Translations under genes and position numbers: made by a program
Notes under the pieces: model-generated
Seen by the model: only the letters and a program-made list of their open reading frames with translations
The model's database searches: none
Told to the model about the DNA's origin: nothing
Part shown: positions 6,261 to 8,123 of the stretch, piece by piece
How the letters are laid out: every line of letters starts with the position of its first letter
How positions within the stretch are numbered: position 1 is the first letter of the stretch
Assembly: GCA_029259835.1 (NCBI GenBank)
Contig: JAJDEL010000744.1
Coordinates: 1 to 8,123, forward strand
Direction of reading: 5' to 3'
Source: Planctomicrobium sp.
Lineage (GTDB): Bacteria > Planctomycetota > Planctomycetia > Planctomycetales > Planctomycetaceae
DNA: 8,123 nt

Positions 6261-8123
6261 TTACTCGCCGGTGCCTTCTTCCATTGCTAGCGGCGAAATT
6301 ATTTGTGATTCATCATCTCCTACGATGCTCTTATCTTCTTTGTAGAGATAAGCAACCGGGATAAACAGGACCGATGTTGCCAGCATTAGTTTCGTCCAGA
6401 ACCAATAGTACGCAGGTCCTTCGAGAGTAACGGCTCCGCCGACGGTGATCTCCTCTTCAATTTCCGTTTCGGGTATGTTGCCGCGTTCGGCTTCAACTTC
6501 CTTCTTGCCTGCTTCCCCTTTGAGTTCAATTTTTCGCTTTTCCAACCAGGTATAGGCTTTCGGTTTCTTTTTCGTTTTGTTTGGATCGACTCGATTGACG
6601 ACAGCGATGATCGTGACATCCCACGGTGAATCAAACTTTTTATCTGCACCTGATGAGGTAATTCGGAATCGATTTCTGGTGATTTGTTCGTAGCGTAACT
6701 GCTCTCCCTGACTATCGCGAAGTTCCTGGATCAGACCTTGACCTGCCTCTTCTAATGGAAGCGTTTCACTTGCTTCGAAGAATGCTTTCTCAATCAGGGC
6801 TTTGGCTTGCTGGAGTGTCTCATCTTCTGAGGTTGTCAGGTTCAACAGATTTTCATACTCACCAAATTCTAAAAGGAAATCATCCGGAGTTCCGTATTTA
6901 TTATCGTGACCGGCAACGCGAAGAACTTTCGTTACGTCCTCAGATTCTGAATTCGTGATCGATTCACTCTTGGTTTTCCACGTTTTGTCGAGAGTTTCTT
7001 CGGCTCCGGTTTTCTTGAACTCTTTCGAATTTGCAATCACAGCGTTAATACTCGGCACTTGAATGTATTCGTTGAGTTGAGCCGTAAACACATTTCCCAA
7101 AGCAACAAACGCCAGCCAAAGCGACATGACAATCGACTTCATCGACTTCGGTGCCTGAGCGTAAGAAAATTCGAGACCTGTGATCGAAACCATAATTTCT
7201 CCTGCTGTAATCAAGGCGTAAGCCACAACCTGCCAGATGATGGAAGGAGAATTCCCTTCCACGATCCATTGTTCAATCAAGGCAGAAATCGCAAATGAAG
7301 CGGCTGCCAGGAAGAGTCCCATGGAAAATTTTCGCAAGTGCGTGAGCGGGAAAAATGTGTTGATCGCCGGGTAGATCACCATCTGAAATACCGGAATCAT
7401 TAACATCACAAGCACGGGATTCACCAGCTGGATCTGCTCTTTCAAAACATTAAAGCCCATCACGTTTCGGTTCATATTCTCCGCTTGCAGAACCCAGGCG
7501 GAACTTGTCTGGTCAAACAGCGACCAGAAAACACTGGCGAAGACGAAGACTGCTGAGATTCTTAACAACGTCAAAATGCCATCTCGGCTGTACAAGTCGG
7601 CAAAGAGTTGTCCTCGTGCTGGTGGAACGTGCACAAAGACGTTTCGTCCCATCCAGAAAACGACCGTTGCGACCGCCATTAAAATCCCGGGAATCCCGAA
7701 GGCGACATGGGGACCGTACCACTTCAGCATCCAGGGGATCGCAATGAACGAAGCTGTCGATCCCAGGTTGATCGAAAAGTAAAACCATTGATACACCTTT
7801 GACACCAAATTTTGGTTCATCTTTCCGAACTGATCTCCCACATGTGCGGAGACACACGGTTTGATTCCTCCCGAGCCAATCGCGATGAGAATCAACCCCA
7901 ACCACATGTAGTTCGTGGGAGAGAGTCCTGTGCTGCCAACAAATGCCAACGCCAGATGACCAAGGCAGTACACAATGGAGAACCAGAGAATCAGACGGTA
8001 TTTCCCAGTGATTGCATCCGCGATGAGTGCCCCAATAATTGGAAACAGATAGACGCTCGACACAAACGTATGATAGTGAGCGGTCGCTTCAGCGTTGCTC
8101 ATTGTCGGCAGGATCTGATCAGC
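6261..8123 (-). CDS. POT/PTR2 family peptide transporter, 5' end cut off
   Basis: This is a proton-coupled oligopeptide transporter of the major facilitator superfamily, importing di- and tripeptides across the inner membrane. The frame stays open to the right edge, so the ATG at 8102 is internal and the first span, with the ExxERxxYY proton-coupling motif, is outside. Counting from that Met, signatures are GGIKPCVSAHVGDQF (78-92), FYFSINLGS (107-115, PTR2 signature), FWSLFDQTSSAWVLQAENM (192-210) and GEIMVSITGLEFSYAQAP (301-318); Glu302 fits the conserved substrate-binding Glu of span 10. I count spans near 11-30, 35-56, 64-80, 103-127, 132-152, 177-196, 224-247, 258-280, 288-309, 321-345 and 565-587, i.e. 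TM2-TM12. A hydrophilic insert of about 218 residues (346-563) separates the last two spans and should face the periplasm, which is unusual. The C-terminal tail is short and acidic. The stop is TAA at 6261-6263. The substrate is inferred from the family. Confidence 0.9.
   Translation of the reverse strand, partial: ADQILPTMSNAEATAHYHTFVSSVYLFPIIGALIADAITGKYRLILWFSIVYCLGHLALAFVGSTGLSPTNYMWLGLILIAIGSGGIKPCVSAHVGDQFGKMNQNLVSKVYQWFYFSINLGSTASFIAIPWMLKWYGPHVAFGIPGILMAVATVVFWMGRNVFVHVPPARGQLFADLYSRDGILTLLRISAVFVFASVFWSLFDQTSSAWVLQAENMNRNVMGFNVLKEQIQLVNPVLVMLMIPVFQMVIYPAINTFFPLTHLRKFSMGLFLAAASFAISALIEQWIVEGNSPSIIWQVVAYALITAGEIMVSITGLEFSYAQAPKSMKSIVMSLWLAFVALGNVFTAQLNEYIQVPSINAVIANSKEFKKTGAEETLDKTWKTKSESITNSESEDVTKVLRVAGHDNKYGTPDDFLLEFGEYENLLNLTTSEDETLQQAKALIEKAFFEASETLPLEEAGQGLIQELRDSQGEQLRYEQITRNRFRITSSGADKKFDSPWDVTIIAVVNRVDPNKTKKKPKAYTWLEKRKIELKGEAGKKEVEAERGNIPETEIEEEITVGGAVTLEGPAYYWFWTKLMLATSVLFIPVAYLYKEDKSIVGDDESQIISPLAMEEGTGE

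Noticed and set aside
7513..7905. 130-codon minus-strand ORF inside the transporter gene
   Set aside because: It is an out-of-frame shadow of the transporter reading frame; the POT signatures are all in the other frame.
1..8123. CRISPR array, insertion sequence, phage or toxin-antitoxin locus
   Set aside because: No regularly spaced direct repeats, transposase, integrase or toxin/antitoxin-like gene pair was seen on either strand.

Overview
The window looks like an ordinary chromosomal segment of a Planctomycetota-type bacterium. I infer this from a very large multi-spanning membrane protein fused to a spermidine-synthase-like fold, a secreted single-span protein of unknown family, weak or absent Shine-Dalgarno sites at several starts, and roughly balanced base composition. 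The phylum is an inference and no marker gene settles it. I see no phage, transposase, CRISPR or defence module.

Layout from left to right: (1) The 3' part of fabH (plus strand, cut by the left edge) initiates fatty-acid synthesis. (2) A 21-bp perfect palindrome lies between the convergent ends of fabH and the next gene. (3) An RlmI-type 23S rRNA m5C methyltransferase lies on the minus strand and is best started at 1811. (4) A roughly 300-bp divergent intergenic region contains an imperfect 29-bp inverted repeat, a candidate operator or hairpin. (5) A plus-strand gene of about 1022 codons encodes about 12-13 membrane spans, a spermidine-synthase-like Rossmann domain lacking the usual glycine-rich loop and catalytic aspartate, and a long helical C-terminal region. 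(6) Ten bases separate its stop from that of a minus-strand gene for a signal-peptide-bearing, C-terminally anchored envelope protein of about 280 residues with a predicted beta-rich domain. (7) A 220-bp gap holds a compound palindromic repeat built of CTGCG/CGCAG units and a candidate promoter. (8) A proton-dependent oligopeptide transporter (POT/PTR2 family, minus strand, N-terminus cut by the right edge) carries an unusual hydrophilic insert of about 218 residues before its last membrane span.

The genes do not form one pathway: fabH and rlmI are housekeeping genes, and the other three are envelope or transport genes. The points most worth following are the apparently non-catalytic spermidine-synthase-like membrane protein, the large periplasmic insert in the peptide transporter with its Asp-rich motif, and the two palindromic elements (1928-1956 and 6127-6191). 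I found no clear multi-gene novel system.
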